Shown here in pieces: positions 1 through 7,584 of a DNA stretch of 43,020 nucleotides. The position numbers were made by a program, and so were the translations under genes. The DNA is from Deltaproteobacteria bacterium (GTDB lineage: Bacteria > Desulfobacterota_B > Binatia > UBA9968). The stretch is taken from assembly GCA_005879255.1 (NCBI GenBank), contig VBKY01000030.1, positions 30,702 through 73,721 on the forward strand, given 5' to 3'. How positions within the stretch are numbered: position 1 is the stretch's first letter; every line of letters begins with the position of its first letter. A model generated the notes under the pieces. The model was not told the origin of the DNA and ran no database searches. It was given only the letters and a program-made list of their open reading frames with translations.

Positions 1-338
1 TGCAGAAATGCAATGGCGAAGAAGGTGGCGAAAAGTGGTGTGCCGTTGGTTAAACACGACGTTATGGATGCGCCGAGTCGCTCGATTCCTTTAAACATGA
101 AAAAACGCGCGACGCCGGGAACGAAGATGCCGACCAAAACGAAAATGAGATTGGCGGGCGTCCCGAGGTCGATGCTGTCGACGAAGAGCACGACGTAGAG
201 CCAAAGAAACAGCGCGTTGACGCCTAGGTTGGTCAGCAAGCCGCGAAAATAATCGATTGCCAGTACTCCCCGGTTGATGAGGATCATGGACGCGGCGAAC
301 CAAAAGGAAGCAAAGAGGCCGAGGATGATGGCGAGCAT
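1..338 (-). CDS. EamA/DMT-family membrane transporter, partial (N-terminal part)
   Basis: This is the first 112 codons of a membrane protein that starts at the ATG complementary to 336-338 and runs off the left edge. The product is very hydrophobic and has at least three membrane segments. It carries the segment FKGIERLGAS followed by a TPLFATFFAIAFL stretch, which matches the end of the first half of EamA (drug/metabolite transporter superfamily) proteins, where a conserved small-residue and Pro motif follows a helix. Such permeases export or import small metabolites across the inner membrane; the substrate cannot be read from sequence. It is transcribed divergently from mgtE. The family call rests on pattern recognition of one conserved region, since the C-terminal half is outside the window. 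Confidence 0.7.
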   Translation of the reverse strand, partial: MLAIILGLFASFWFAASMILINRGVLAIDYFRGLLTNLGVNALFLWLYVVLFVDSIDLGTPANLIFVLVGIFVPGVARFFMFKGIERLGASITSCLTNGTPLFATFFAIAFL

Positions 339-640
339 GGGACGTTTTGGCCGACCTTATCCCGCGATGGCTGCCGGTTCAAATCATTCGGTTTCTTCGC
401 GGATCTAATTCAGTCGCTGTTGGCAAGCCGGACGGTCAGAAAGATTCATACTGAGGTTTTCTTAGCGACAGTACCCGCACAAGTCTTTTCATCTTTCTTC
501 CAAATGTAACTCGGCTGCCTTTGCGCGGCTGGGTCGATGTGTTACGTATGTGAGCCTACCGCTTTTCACAACACGGCTGGAACCCGCAACCCAGGCCAGA
601 AAAGAATTTCACACCTTCTGAGCTCTACGAAGCCTGGCCC
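339..640. other. Divergent intergenic region
   Basis: About 300 bases between the divergent EamA permease and mgtE. I see no gene, repeat or convincing promoter. The frame of mgtE stays open back to a TGA at 551-553 and reads SELYEAWP just before the GTG at 641, which resembles coding sequence, but it holds no ATG, GTG or TTG upstream of 641. The true mgtE N-terminus may therefore lie slightly upstream, with a rare start codon or a sequence error. No Mg2+-sensing leader could be recognised by eye. Confidence 0.4.
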
Positions 641-1906
641 GTGCTTTCGTTGGAAGAACGCGTCGAAGGATTCGAATATTTAGCACGGGACGATGCTGAC
701 GACTTTTTCTTGCAGCTGAACGCGCGCGATCGCGCTGCACTCCTGCTCGCCCTTCCGTTGGGCGAACGGCGCTTGTGGATGCGATTGCTCGCGCCGGATG
801 ACGCCGCCGACCTGATTCAAGAAGTTCCGATCGAGGAACGTGAGAATATGCTTTCACTTCTTGACGAGGCGACGCGGCGGGAAGTCAAGGGGCTTCTCGA
901 CTACGCCGAGGACGAAGCCGGCGGGCTAATGAATACACGCTACTCCCGCCTGCGTACCGACATGACGGTCGACGAGGCGATCAGTTATCTGCGTAGAGAC
1001 GCGCGCTCGCGGGAGAAGACGGTCTACTACGTTTTTGTCGTGGACCCGGAAGAACATCTGCTCGGCGTGGTATCATTCCGCGATCTTTTGGTTGCGCCGG
1101 GAGACAAGCTTGTCCGGGACATCATGCGCACTGAAGTGATTTCGGCCCCGGAAGATCTGGATCAAGAGGCGCTCAGCAAGCTTTTTATGCGCCATCATCT
1201 GCTCATGATGCCGGTGGTCGACGCGGAAGGACGAATCAAAGGTGTCGTCAACCTCAATGACATCGTGGATGTGGTCCAAGAAGAAGCGACCGAAGATATT
1301 CAAAAACTCGGCGGCGTGGAAACACTGGAGGAACCTTATCTTCAGGTGCCGTTATTGCGGATGATCCGCAAGCGCGCAGGCTGGTTGGCTGCTCTCTTCC
1401 TGGGAGAAATGCTCACCGCGACGGCGATGGGGCAATTTGAGGCCGAGATCGCCCGCGCGGTGGTGTTGGCGTTATTCGTGCCGCTGATCATCAGCAGCGG
1501 CGGCAATTCTGGATCGCAAGCCACCACACTCGTGATTCGTGCAATGGCGCTCGGCGAAGTACGAATCCGCGACTGGTGGCGCGTTGTTCGCCGGGAAGTG
1601 GTGACCGGCCTAGGGCTCGGGTTGATTTTGGCTTCGATCGGGCTTGTTCGCATTCTCTTGTGGCAGGGTCTGTTCGACGCCTACGGCGAGCACTATTTTC
1701 TCGTGGCGTTAACCGTGGCGCTTAGCCTCGTGGGTGTTGTTTTATGGGGGGCCGTGGCCGGGTCGATTCTGCCATTCGTCTTGCGCGGATTAGGATTCGA
1801 CCCCGCGAGCGCGTCGGCGCCATTCGTGGCGACCTTGGTTGACGTTACAGGTTTGGTGATCTATTTCACCGTCGCGGCAGCGGTTTTGCGTGGCACGTTG
1901 CTCTAG
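641..1906 (+). CDS. mgtE: Magnesium transporter MgtE
   Basis: A 421-residue protein with the MgtE layout: an acidic helical N-terminal domain (about residues 1-95, with PDDAADLIQEV), a pair of CBS domains (about 100-220), a plug helix, then five membrane segments from about residue 248 to the end. The segment ISSGGNSGSQATTLVIRAMA in the second membrane helix is the family signature lining the pore, and a conserved Asp lies near the end in FVATLVDVTG. MgtE is a Mg2+ channel of the inner membrane gated by Mg2+ binding to the cytosolic domains. The first possible start is the GTG at 641; the open frame extends upstream without a start codon. It is somewhat shorter at the N-terminus than the usual 450 residues, and no neighbour is functionally linked. 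Confidence 0.93.
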   Translation: MLSLEERVEGFEYLARDDADDFFLQLNARDRAALLLALPLGERRLWMRLLAPDDAADLIQEVPIEERENMLSLLDEATRREVKGLLDYAEDEAGGLMNTRYSRLRTDMTVDEAISYLRRDARSREKTVYYVFVVDPEEHLLGVVSFRDLLVAPGDKLVRDIMRTEVISAPEDLDQEALSKLFMRHHLLMMPVVDAEGRIKGVVNLNDIVDVVQEEATEDIQKLGGVETLEEPYLQVPLLRMIRKRAGWLAALFLGEMLTATAMGQFEAEIARAVVLALFVPLIISSGGNSGSQATTLVIRAMALGEVRIRDWWRVVRREVVTGLGLGLILASIGLVRILLWQGLFDAYGEHYFLVALTVALSLVGVVLWGAVAGSILPFVLRGLGFDPASASAPFVATLVDVTGLVIYFTVAAAVLRGTLL

Positions 1907-2039
1907 CGCGTCTTCGCCTCGCTCAGAATTTCACATCTCAATTTGCTATGGCGGTGAAACTAGGCGGTGCTTTTTCGCGCCCGAGGATTGCGCTATGATT
2001 CGTTTCACGACGGGTCGGTAAACGTCTTGTGTCAGTCTG

Positions 2040-3422
2040 ATGGACAACATTCTTACAAAGCTCTCGACGTGGATCGATCCCGTGCGGATCTCGACTGACT
2101 CAGTGCAACTGGATGAACTCTCCTGGGATGCCCTGAGTGAAGGGCGAATCCATCCACGCCATCATCCGCAGCTTCAGTCGCCGATTTGCGTGGTAAGACC
2201 GCAATCCACGGACGAGGTCCGTCGCATCGTGCAGTTTGCCAACGCGGAAAAAATTTCGATCGTACCATTTGGCGGGGGCTCAGGACTCATGGGGGGCGCA
2301 TTGTCGATTCGACCCAGTATGGTCGTCGATCTGCGCGCTATGAATCGCATACTCGAAATCGACGTTGAGGCGCGTGCTGCCCGCGTGCAGTCGGGCGTTG
2401 TTCTCGAGTCGTTCGATGAGAAACTAAACGACGTGGGTTTCATTCTGGGACACGATCCATGGACGGTCCCCGTGGCCACAATCGGCGGCGCGATTTCGAC
2501 GAACAGTGTCGGCTATCGAGCCGGGATCTACGGCTCCATGGGCGAGCAGGTACTAGGTTTGGAAGCCGTGATGCCGAGCGGAGAGATTCTCCGCACGCGC
2601 GCGGTGTCAAAGCATTCAGCGGGGCTCGATCTCAATGCGCTTTTGATCGGCGCCGAGGGTTGTTTCGGGATCATCACGGAAGCGACCGTCAGAATTTTTC
2701 CGCGGCCCGAGACGCGCCTGTTCAGCGGCTATCTCTTTTCTTCCTTCGAACAGGGCTATGCCGCAATTCAGCAAATGTTTCAGCGGCGTCTACGACCGGC
2801 AATGCTCGACTACGGCGACGATGAAGACAGGCACGAGCCCGGCGCATTGCTCTATCTGGTTTTCGAAGGCAACGAAGCGATCGTCACGACGGAGGAGAAA
2901 CAGGCAGCTACGATCTGTGCGGAGCACGGCGGCAAGCCGCTCAGCCGCAGAGAGCCAGAAGAGTTTTGGCGCGGACGTCATGAGATTGCGCGCCGCTTCA
3001 TGCGCAATCGGCGCCAGCGTCGCGAGCGTGGCCGGGACGGTGTCTATCGCGATTGGATTCACGTCGCGCTGCCAGCATCGAAAGTTCTCGCCTTTAAGCG
3101 CGCTGCGCAAGAAATCATCAAACGGCGTAACGTGCGCTTGGAAGAGAGCGGGTTATGGGTGCAACCGGAGCTGTTTTCCATGCGGCTGAGCGGTGACGAT
3201 GAAGACACGCCGAACGCTCAACTCGCCTTGGAGGAGACCATCGAAGAATTGCTCCGGCTAGTGCAGCAGATGGGGGGGTCGATGGAGTACACCCACGGCG
3301 TCGGGGTAAAGCTGGCGCCGCTCATGGCCGAAGAGCACGGCTATGGTCTGGACGTGATGCAGCAAATCAAAAGAGCGCTGGATCCAAACAACATCATGAA
3401 TCCCGGTAAGATGGGTCTCTGA
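2040..3422 (+). CDS. FAD-linked oxidase (FAD_binding_4 / GlcD-like, possibly alkylglycerone-phosphate-synthase-like)
   Basis: A 460-residue soluble flavoprotein. The N-terminal PCMH-type FAD domain (about residues 48-230) contains PFGGGSGLMGG at 77-86 and the second nucleotide-binding stretch IGGAISTNSVGYRAGIYGSM near 147-166, then a conserved GAEGCFGIITEATVRIFPRP. The C-terminal cap ends with the family tail DPNNIMNPGKMGL. Enzymes of this fold oxidise hydroxy acids such as glycolate or D-lactate, or catalyse ether-lipid formation as in alkyl-dihydroxyacetonephosphate synthase; the sequence MEYTHGVGV near the C-terminus resembles the His-containing active-site region of the latter, but the substrate is not determined. 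The ATG at 2040 gives the expected length. The gene stands alone between mgtE and an M48 protease. Confidence 0.85.
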   Translation: MDNILTKLSTWIDPVRISTDSVQLDELSWDALSEGRIHPRHHPQLQSPICVVRPQSTDEVRRIVQFANAEKISIVPFGGGSGLMGGALSIRPSMVVDLRAMNRILEIDVEARAARVQSGVVLESFDEKLNDVGFILGHDPWTVPVATIGGAISTNSVGYRAGIYGSMGEQVLGLEAVMPSGEILRTRAVSKHSAGLDLNALLIGAEGCFGIITEATVRIFPRPETRLFSGYLFSSFEQGYAAIQQMFQRRLRPAMLDYGDDEDRHEPGALLYLVFEGNEAIVTTEEKQAATICAEHGGKPLSRREPEEFWRGRHEIARRFMRNRRQRRERGRDGVYRDWIHVALPASKVLAFKRAAQEIIKRRNVRLEESGLWVQPELFSMRLSGDDEDTPNAQLALEETIEELLRLVQQMGGSMEYTHGVGVKLAPLMAEEHGYGLDVMQQIKRALDPNNIMNPGKMGL

Positions 3423-3448
3423 TTGATTCAAGAATGTTTTCTTTGATC

Positions 3449-3467
3449 GTTTTGCCAGTGGCAAAAC
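3449..3467. terminator. Hairpin after the FAD oxidase gene, possible weak terminator
   Basis: An 8-base perfect stem (GTTTTGCC / GGCAAAAC) with a three-base loop lies 27 bases after the stop codon of the oxidase gene. It is followed by CGTTTCTT, a poor T-run, so termination is uncertain. Confidence 0.4.
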
Positions 3468-3563
3468 CGTTTCTTGCGTCGGCAAATTCCAAAAGCTACT
3501 ATTTCTGGTGGGCCATATGTCTCTAGCTGCAACTTCGTTCGCTGGAGAGTGCGCGATCTGGTC

Positions 3564-4757
3564 ATGAAACAAATCTTGGCTTTGATCTTGTCGGTCAGTT
3601 TGGTTGCGAGTTGCGCGACGGCTCCGTACACGGGCAGAAGTCAGGTCATTTTGGTTTCAGAGGGCCAAGAAGCGTCCCTCGGCGACGACGCTTATCGGCA
3701 TCATTTACGCGATAGCGTGGTGACGCATGACGCCGATGCGGAACGGATCGTGCGTAAGGTCGGCGAGCGAATCGCTCGCGCAGCCAACAAACCCGACTAC
3801 AAGTGGGAGTTTACCGTCATTAACGATCCGGAAACGGTGAACGCTTTCGCCGTGCCGGGTGGCAAGGTCGCCGTTTACACCGGCATTTTCGGCCCGGCGC
3901 GAGATGAAGCCGGACTGGCAGTGGTGCTGGGTCATGAGGTAGCCCATGCGCTGGCGCGCCATCCGGCGGAACGAATGAGTCAGGGTATGTTGCTGCAACT
4001 TGGCGGAGTTGGTCTCGGCGTCGCGCTCGGACGAAATCCAGCTCTGGCCAATCAAGTGTTGCAAGCTTATGGGATAACCGCTGGTGTCGGCGTGGCGTTG
4101 CCGTTTAGCCGGTCGCAAGAGACGGAGGCCGATCGGATCGGTCTCATTCTGATGGCCAAAGCAGGCTATGATCCTCGGACCGCGCTAGAGTTATGGGAAC
4201 GGATGGAGAAAAAGGAGGGTGCCAAAGGCGCCCCGCCAGAATTCCTTTCGACGCACCCGGGTTATGAAACACGGATCCACCAGTTGCGTTCCTTCTTGCC
4301 GGAAGCGCTCAACTACTATCACGCGAGCGCCGCGCGAATCGAAACACTACCGTCACCGCAGTCGCTCGACACAGCGACCGCCAAGTCCGAGCGTGAACTT
4401 TTAAAACGCATGTCGGCGATCAACCGTTTTGTGGAAGAGCAGAGTGGGGAGCGCCCCGTCGTCGAAGCGTTGGCATACGAGCTGCGCACCAGTCCACAAA
4501 TCGTGTTTCAAGAGCGCCAGCAGCTTCGAGTAGGGTATGGCCAGTACGCGGCGCTACGCGGGGTTTCGTATTTGGGCCGCGGTTCCATTAATCGAGTAGT
4601 GGAGCAGTACCAACGCGGCCTGTCCTGGTCGGAAATTACTTCCAACAATGGCAGCAGGCTAAATGAGTTGACGGTCTGGATCGGCGACGTCATACGCACG
4701 ACCAATAATATGGGCCGCCAGCTAAGAAACCAGCAGCCTCGGCCGAATGTTCGTTGA
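3564..4757 (+). CDS. M48-family metalloprotease, lipoprotein
   Basis: A 397-residue zinc protease. The chosen start at 3564 gives a classic lipoprotein signal peptide, MKQILALILSVSLVASC, with lipobox VASC and lipidated Cys17; an upstream ATG at 3474 would bury that signal. The zinc site is HEVAH at residues 124-128 with the third ligand Glu188 in the QETEAD motif. This is the arrangement of the BepA/LoiP/Oma1-like M48 group, which in Gram-negative cells degrades misfolded outer-membrane proteins in the periplasm. The long C-terminal part (about residues 240-397) has no repeat I recognise; BepA has TPR repeats there, and this protein does not obviously. The substrate is unknown. Confidence 0.88.
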   Translation: MKQILALILSVSLVASCATAPYTGRSQVILVSEGQEASLGDDAYRHHLRDSVVTHDADAERIVRKVGERIARAANKPDYKWEFTVINDPETVNAFAVPGGKVAVYTGIFGPARDEAGLAVVLGHEVAHALARHPAERMSQGMLLQLGGVGLGVALGRNPALANQVLQAYGITAGVGVALPFSRSQETEADRIGLILMAKAGYDPRTALELWERMEKKEGAKGAPPEFLSTHPGYETRIHQLRSFLPEALNYYHASAARIETLPSPQSLDTATAKSERELLKRMSAINRFVEEQSGERPVVEALAYELRTSPQIVFQERQQLRVGYGQYAALRGVSYLGRGSINRVVEQYQRGLSWSEITSNNGSRLNELTVWIGDVIRTTNNMGRQLRNQQPRPNVR

Positions 4758-4852
4758 AGACCTTAGCCGCCGGCCAGACCGGCCAATCGGACGCGTCGGC
4801 ATGCGACGCCCCCTCGAGGCGAAGATACGAGCCGTGAGCGGTGAGGGTGGCT

Positions 4853-4881
4853 TTGACAACGAAGAAGAATCGATATAGATA
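4853..4881 (+). promoter_or_regulatory. Sigma-70-like promoter ahead of the zinc-ribbon gene leader
   Basis: A perfect -35 box TTGACA at 4853-4858 is followed after 17 bases by TAGATA at 4876-4881. A start near 4888 would give a leader of roughly 120 bases before the TTG start at 5009, containing an intrinsic terminator at 4959-4987. Confidence 0.5.
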
Positions 4882-4958
4882 AATTGTTAAGGGCTTTGGT
4901 TGGAGTGAATCGAATTAGCACTAAAACGATATTTAACGACCAGCATTGCAGTTTCAGA

Positions 4959-4987
4959 AATGCACCCAAACGGGTGCATTTTTTTTT
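4959..4987 (+). terminator. Rho-independent terminator in the leader of the zinc-ribbon gene
   Basis: A 9-base perfect stem (AATGCACCC / GGGTGCATT) with loop AAAC is followed by a run of seven more T residues. It lies 22 bases before the TTG start at 5009, and downstream of a good promoter at 4853-4881. It may end read-through from the M48 gene, end a short RNA, or act as an attenuator. Confidence 0.8.
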
Positions 4988-5008
4988 GCTAAACGGGGGG
5001 AATCACAG

Positions 5009-5740
5009 TTGCATACGCAAATCGAGATATTGGCTTCGCTGCAAACCGTTGATCGCGAAATAAAAGAGCACACCGGACGCAAGCAAGGTTTGCTTAGCGA
5101 GATCGAAAGTAAGGAGCATCAAATTCAGGCCAAAAAACGTGAAATCGAGACCCTGGCTGCCGCCTATGCCGAAAAGGAAAAATTACGCTTGGAAAAGGAC
5201 CGCGTTTTTCAGGATGAAGGCAAGAAGGCGATGGACAAGCGGATGCGCATGAACCGCATCAAAAACGCAAAAGAACTTCAAGCGTTGCAGCGCGAAATCG
5301 AACAGTTGAAACAAAACAACAGTGAGCTAGAGGAAACTCTCATTACAATTATGGAAGAAATCGACGGCATCAAGGCGCAAATTCAGGCCAAGGAAGCGGA
5401 AATGGCAGCGATGCAGGACGAGTGGCAGAAAAAACAAGGGGAACTCAAAGGACAGATCTCGGGCATCGACCAAGCTGTTTCAGAGGCGGCGAGCCGTCGA
5501 CGGAGCATTGCCTCCCAGGTAGCCGGAGAATTGATTTCCCGTTACGAGCTAATTTTTTCTCGACGCGGGGGGACGGCTGTGGTGGAGGTTACGGGTGGCA
5601 TTTGCCAGGGATGTTATATGAATATTCCGCCGCAGCTGTGGAATGAAATCATCAAAAGCGAAAAACTCAACCTATGCCCAAGTTGCCAGAGAATTCTATA
5701 CTTTAAGCCTGGGGCGGAACAACAGGCCAAGTCGGCTTAG
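5009..5740 (+). CDS. Coiled-coil protein with C-terminal C4 zinc ribbon (DUF164/CT398-like)
   Basis: A 243-residue protein. Residues 1 to about 170 form a long charged coiled coil rich in Glu, Lys and Gln (for example ELQALQREIEQLKQNNSELE). The C-terminus is a four-cysteine zinc ribbon: Cys199-X2-Cys202 in GICQGCYMNIPP and Cys223-X2-Cys226 in LCPSCQRILYF. This is the layout of the CT398/HP0958 family; HP0958 acts as a chaperone for sigma-54 and flagellar mRNA in Helicobacter, but no such role can be inferred here. I place the start at TTG 5009 because GGGGGG lies just upstream at 4995-5000, and because any earlier start would put a strong intrinsic terminator (4959-4987) inside the coding region. 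Confidence 0.85.
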   Translation: MHTQIEILASLQTVDREIKEHTGRKQGLLSEIESKEHQIQAKKREIETLAAAYAEKEKLRLEKDRVFQDEGKKAMDKRMRMNRIKNAKELQALQREIEQLKQNNSELEETLITIMEEIDGIKAQIQAKEAEMAAMQDEWQKKQGELKGQISGIDQAVSEAASRRRSIASQVAGELISRYELIFSRRGGTAVVEVTGGICQGCYMNIPPQLWNEIIKSEKLNLCPSCQRILYFKPGAEQQAKSA

Positions 5741-5922
5741 CGACGCGCAAAATCCCGTGCGGCGCAAAACGCTCCATTTTTCAGCGAGTTCTAGTCCTTC
5801 TAATCGAATATAAATTGACAGCGGCGCGAGTTCTTGCCTCGATTACAGCACAGTTCGCACACCGTCATCAGCAAACTTTACTCCCCACTGAAGCGAGTCG
5901 AGCAGTCTTAATTCAGCCAGCC

Positions 5923-6345
5923 ATGTCGGAAGCGCAAAAACCGTGGCTTGTAATGGTCGACGGCGCGTCGCGAGGCAATCCGGGCCAAGCCGGCTGCGGT
6001 GCGGCGATCATCGACGAAAATGGCACGGTCGTGAAAGAATTGAGCCGACATCTCGGTCAAGCGACCAACAATGTCGCAGAGTACGAGGCATTGTTGATGG
6101 GCCTGGAAGCGCTCCTGCAGTTGGGCCGAAAGACCATCATCGTGCAAAGCGATTCGGAGCTTTTGGTCAGGCAATTGAATGGCCAATATCGGGTCAAAGA
6201 CGAAAAGTTAAAAGTGCTGTTTCAGCGCGCGATGACATTATTGCGTCAATTTGACTCGTATCGTATTCTTCACGTGCGTCGAGAGATGAATAAATTGGCT
6301 GATCGCTTGGCCAATCAGGGCATCGACGACGCGGCCAAGCGATAA
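5923..6345 (+). CDS. RNase HI-like protein
   Basis: A 140-residue RNase H-fold protein. The four acidic active-site positions are visible: Asp in MVDGASRGNPG, Glu in EYEALLMGLEA, Asp in VQSDSELLV and Asp in LADRLANQGID. Such enzymes cut the RNA strand of RNA-DNA hybrids. It belongs to the short RNase HI type that lacks the basic protrusion of E. coli RnhA, as in the archaeal and Gram-positive RNase HI/YpdQ group, so activity is probable but its range is uncertain. The ATG at 5923 begins exactly at the conserved region; an upstream TTG at 5815 would add 36 residues of low-complexity sequence with no family match. The stop codon lies five bases before the RNase P RNA. Confidence 0.88.
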   Translation: MSEAQKPWLVMVDGASRGNPGQAGCGAAIIDENGTVVKELSRHLGQATNNVAEYEALLMGLEALLQLGRKTIIVQSDSELLVRQLNGQYRVKDEKLKVLFQRAMTLLRQFDSYRILHVRREMNKLADRLANQGIDDAAKR

Positions 6346-6350
6346 ACTGC

Positions 6351-6725
6351 GGGCTAAAGTGGATTTAGCGATCGCTCTCCGTGCTCACGCACGAGGGGAG
6401 GAAAGTCCGGACTCCACAGGACAGGGTGGCCGTTAACGGCGGCCTCGAGTGATCGGGGGAAAGTACCACAGAAAACATACCGCCTGGCGCTTCGGCGACG
6501 GGTAAGGTTGAAAAGGCGAGGTAAGAGCTCACCGGTTCGCCAGCGATGGTGAACGCATGGCAAACCCCACCTGGAGCAAGGCCAAATAGGAGGGTTGGGT
6601 AGTCCGCCCATAGCCCTCGGGTATGGTCGCTCGACCCCTTGAGCAATCAAGGGGCAAGATGAATGATCGCTGTGACTCGAGTTATGGGTCACAACAGAAT
6701 CCGGCTTACCAATCCACTTTAGCCC
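6351..6725 (+). ncRNA. rnpB: RNase P RNA component (class A)
   Basis: The ribozyme subunit that matures tRNA 5' ends. The ends pair perfectly as helix P1: GGGCTAAAGTGGATT at 6351-6365 with AATCCACTTTAGCCC at 6711-6725. The 5' conserved region reads GAGGAAAGTCCGGACTCC (about 6396-6413) and the 3' conserved region ACAGAATCCGGCTTACC (about 6691-6709), which together form the universal P4 core. The internal segments GGTAAGGTTGAAAAG and AGAGCTCACCGG are those of the specificity domain. Length (375 bases) is normal for the bacterial A type. It starts five bases after the RNase HI-like stop codon, so it may share that gene's transcript or have a promoter inside it. Confidence 0.97.
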
Positions 6726-6991
6726 ACAATCTTGCAACGCTCGCGTCTTCCCTCGGGCATTGCCAAATCTACAAAGCGAGTGCCGGGCTCAGTAATTCGT
6801 ACACTGAGCCTCCCTCCGCGCCGTTATGGAATCCAGGCTGATACCCAATGATTTTTGATTTTCAGGAATCCTGCTCTCGCCTGTAACCCCTGCTCGGCGA
6901 GCATTTTACCAGAGCCTTCAAAGCGTCTTCAGTTTCCTGCCGGGCAAGCGGCAAAAAACCAAAAAAGTCCCCCAAATTACAATCTTTTTTG
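6726..6991. other. Gene-free spacer between rnpB and the dcw promoter
   Basis: No coding region is supported here. The only clear structure is a stem-loop at 6786-6810: GGCTCAGT pairs with ACTGAGCC over a nine-base loop. It is not followed by T residues, so it is not a clear intrinsic terminator, although it may mark the 3' end region of the RNase P transcript. Confidence 0.5.
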
Positions 6992-7020
6992 TTGACAGGT
7001 GGTAGAGAGCAAGTTATAAG
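6992..7020 (+). promoter_or_regulatory. Promoter of the dcw cluster
   Basis: TTGACA at 6992-6997 and TATAAG at 7015-7020 are separated by 17 bases, close to the sigma-70 consensus. Transcription would start near 7027, inside the block of MraZ boxes, about 60 bases before the mraZ ATG. No comparable promoter is visible before ftsA or ftsZ. Confidence 0.75.
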
Positions 7021-7045
7021 TGGCGCCTAGTGGGAAAAGGTGGGA
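7021..7045 (+). promoter_or_regulatory. MraZ operator (TGGGN boxes in 10-base phase)
   Basis: TGGCG at 7021, TGGGA at 7031 and TGGGA at 7041 recur at exactly 10-base intervals, the pattern of TGGGN repeats bound by MraZ in enterobacteria. The block covers the predicted transcription start, so binding would block the promoter at 6992-7020. The first box is degenerate. Autoregulation by MraZ is established for the family; its action here is inferred. Confidence 0.7.
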
Positions 7046-7085
7046 TAAGTTTCTCCTCAATTAATCTATTAGCAGTTAGAAAACC

Positions 7086-7538
7086 ATGTTTCGTGGCAGC
7101 TTTGAGCACACCCTGGACAACAAGGGACGTCTCAGCATCCCGTCGAAGTTCCGCGACGTGCTGATCGGCAAGGGCGACGAACGGATCATCATTACGAACT
7201 TTGTGATCGACGGACAGCGTTGCCTCGATGTGTATCCGATCGACGCGTGGCTAAGGTTCGAAGAGGAAATCCGCAAGAAGCCTAAGTTCGATCCTCGCGT
7301 CGTGCGGTTTCAAAATTATTACCTTGGGTCGGCTTGCGAGTGCAGTCTTGATACCCATGGCCGGGTTCTGATTCCTCCCGTGCTGCGCAAATACGCCGAT
7401 CTAAAGAGGGACATCGTGTTGGTATCGGCTCTCGAAAAGTTTCGCGTGTGGGATCGAGAAGCGTGGAAGAAAATCTTTGTCGAGGCCGAAGACAAGTTAA
7501 TGCAGGATCCTGATTTTCTCGGCGATCTGGGACTCTAG
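7086..7538 (+). CDS. mraZ: Transcriptional regulator MraZ
   Basis: A 150-residue DNA-binding protein made of two AbrB/SpoVT-like halves, each with the family motif: LDNKGRLSIPSKFRD near residues 10-24 and DTHGRVLIPPVLRKYA near 87-102. MraZ assembles into rings that bind repeated TGGGN boxes and represses its own dcw operon; such boxes are present just upstream. The ATG at 7086 opens directly into the canonical MFRGSFEHTLD start. It is the first gene of the cluster. Length and motifs are fully normal. Confidence 0.97.
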   Translation: MFRGSFEHTLDNKGRLSIPSKFRDVLIGKGDERIIITNFVIDGQRCLDVYPIDAWLRFEEEIRKKPKFDPRVVRFQNYYLGSACECSLDTHGRVLIPPVLRKYADLKRDIVLVSALEKFRVWDREAWKKIFVEAEDKLMQDPDFLGDLGL

Positions 7539-7584
7539 AGGAGCAAGCGTGCGGCGGCCGAAGTCGGTGAAAGGAGAAGAGTGA

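Noticed and set aside
3474..3563. Upstream ATG extending the M48 protease by 30 residues
   Set aside because: It would hide an excellent lipoprotein signal peptide that starts at 3564.
6354..6841. Open frames over the RNase P RNA gene on both strands
   Set aside because: The sequence folds as and contains the conserved regions of RNase P RNA, including a perfect P1 helix; the frames are accidental.
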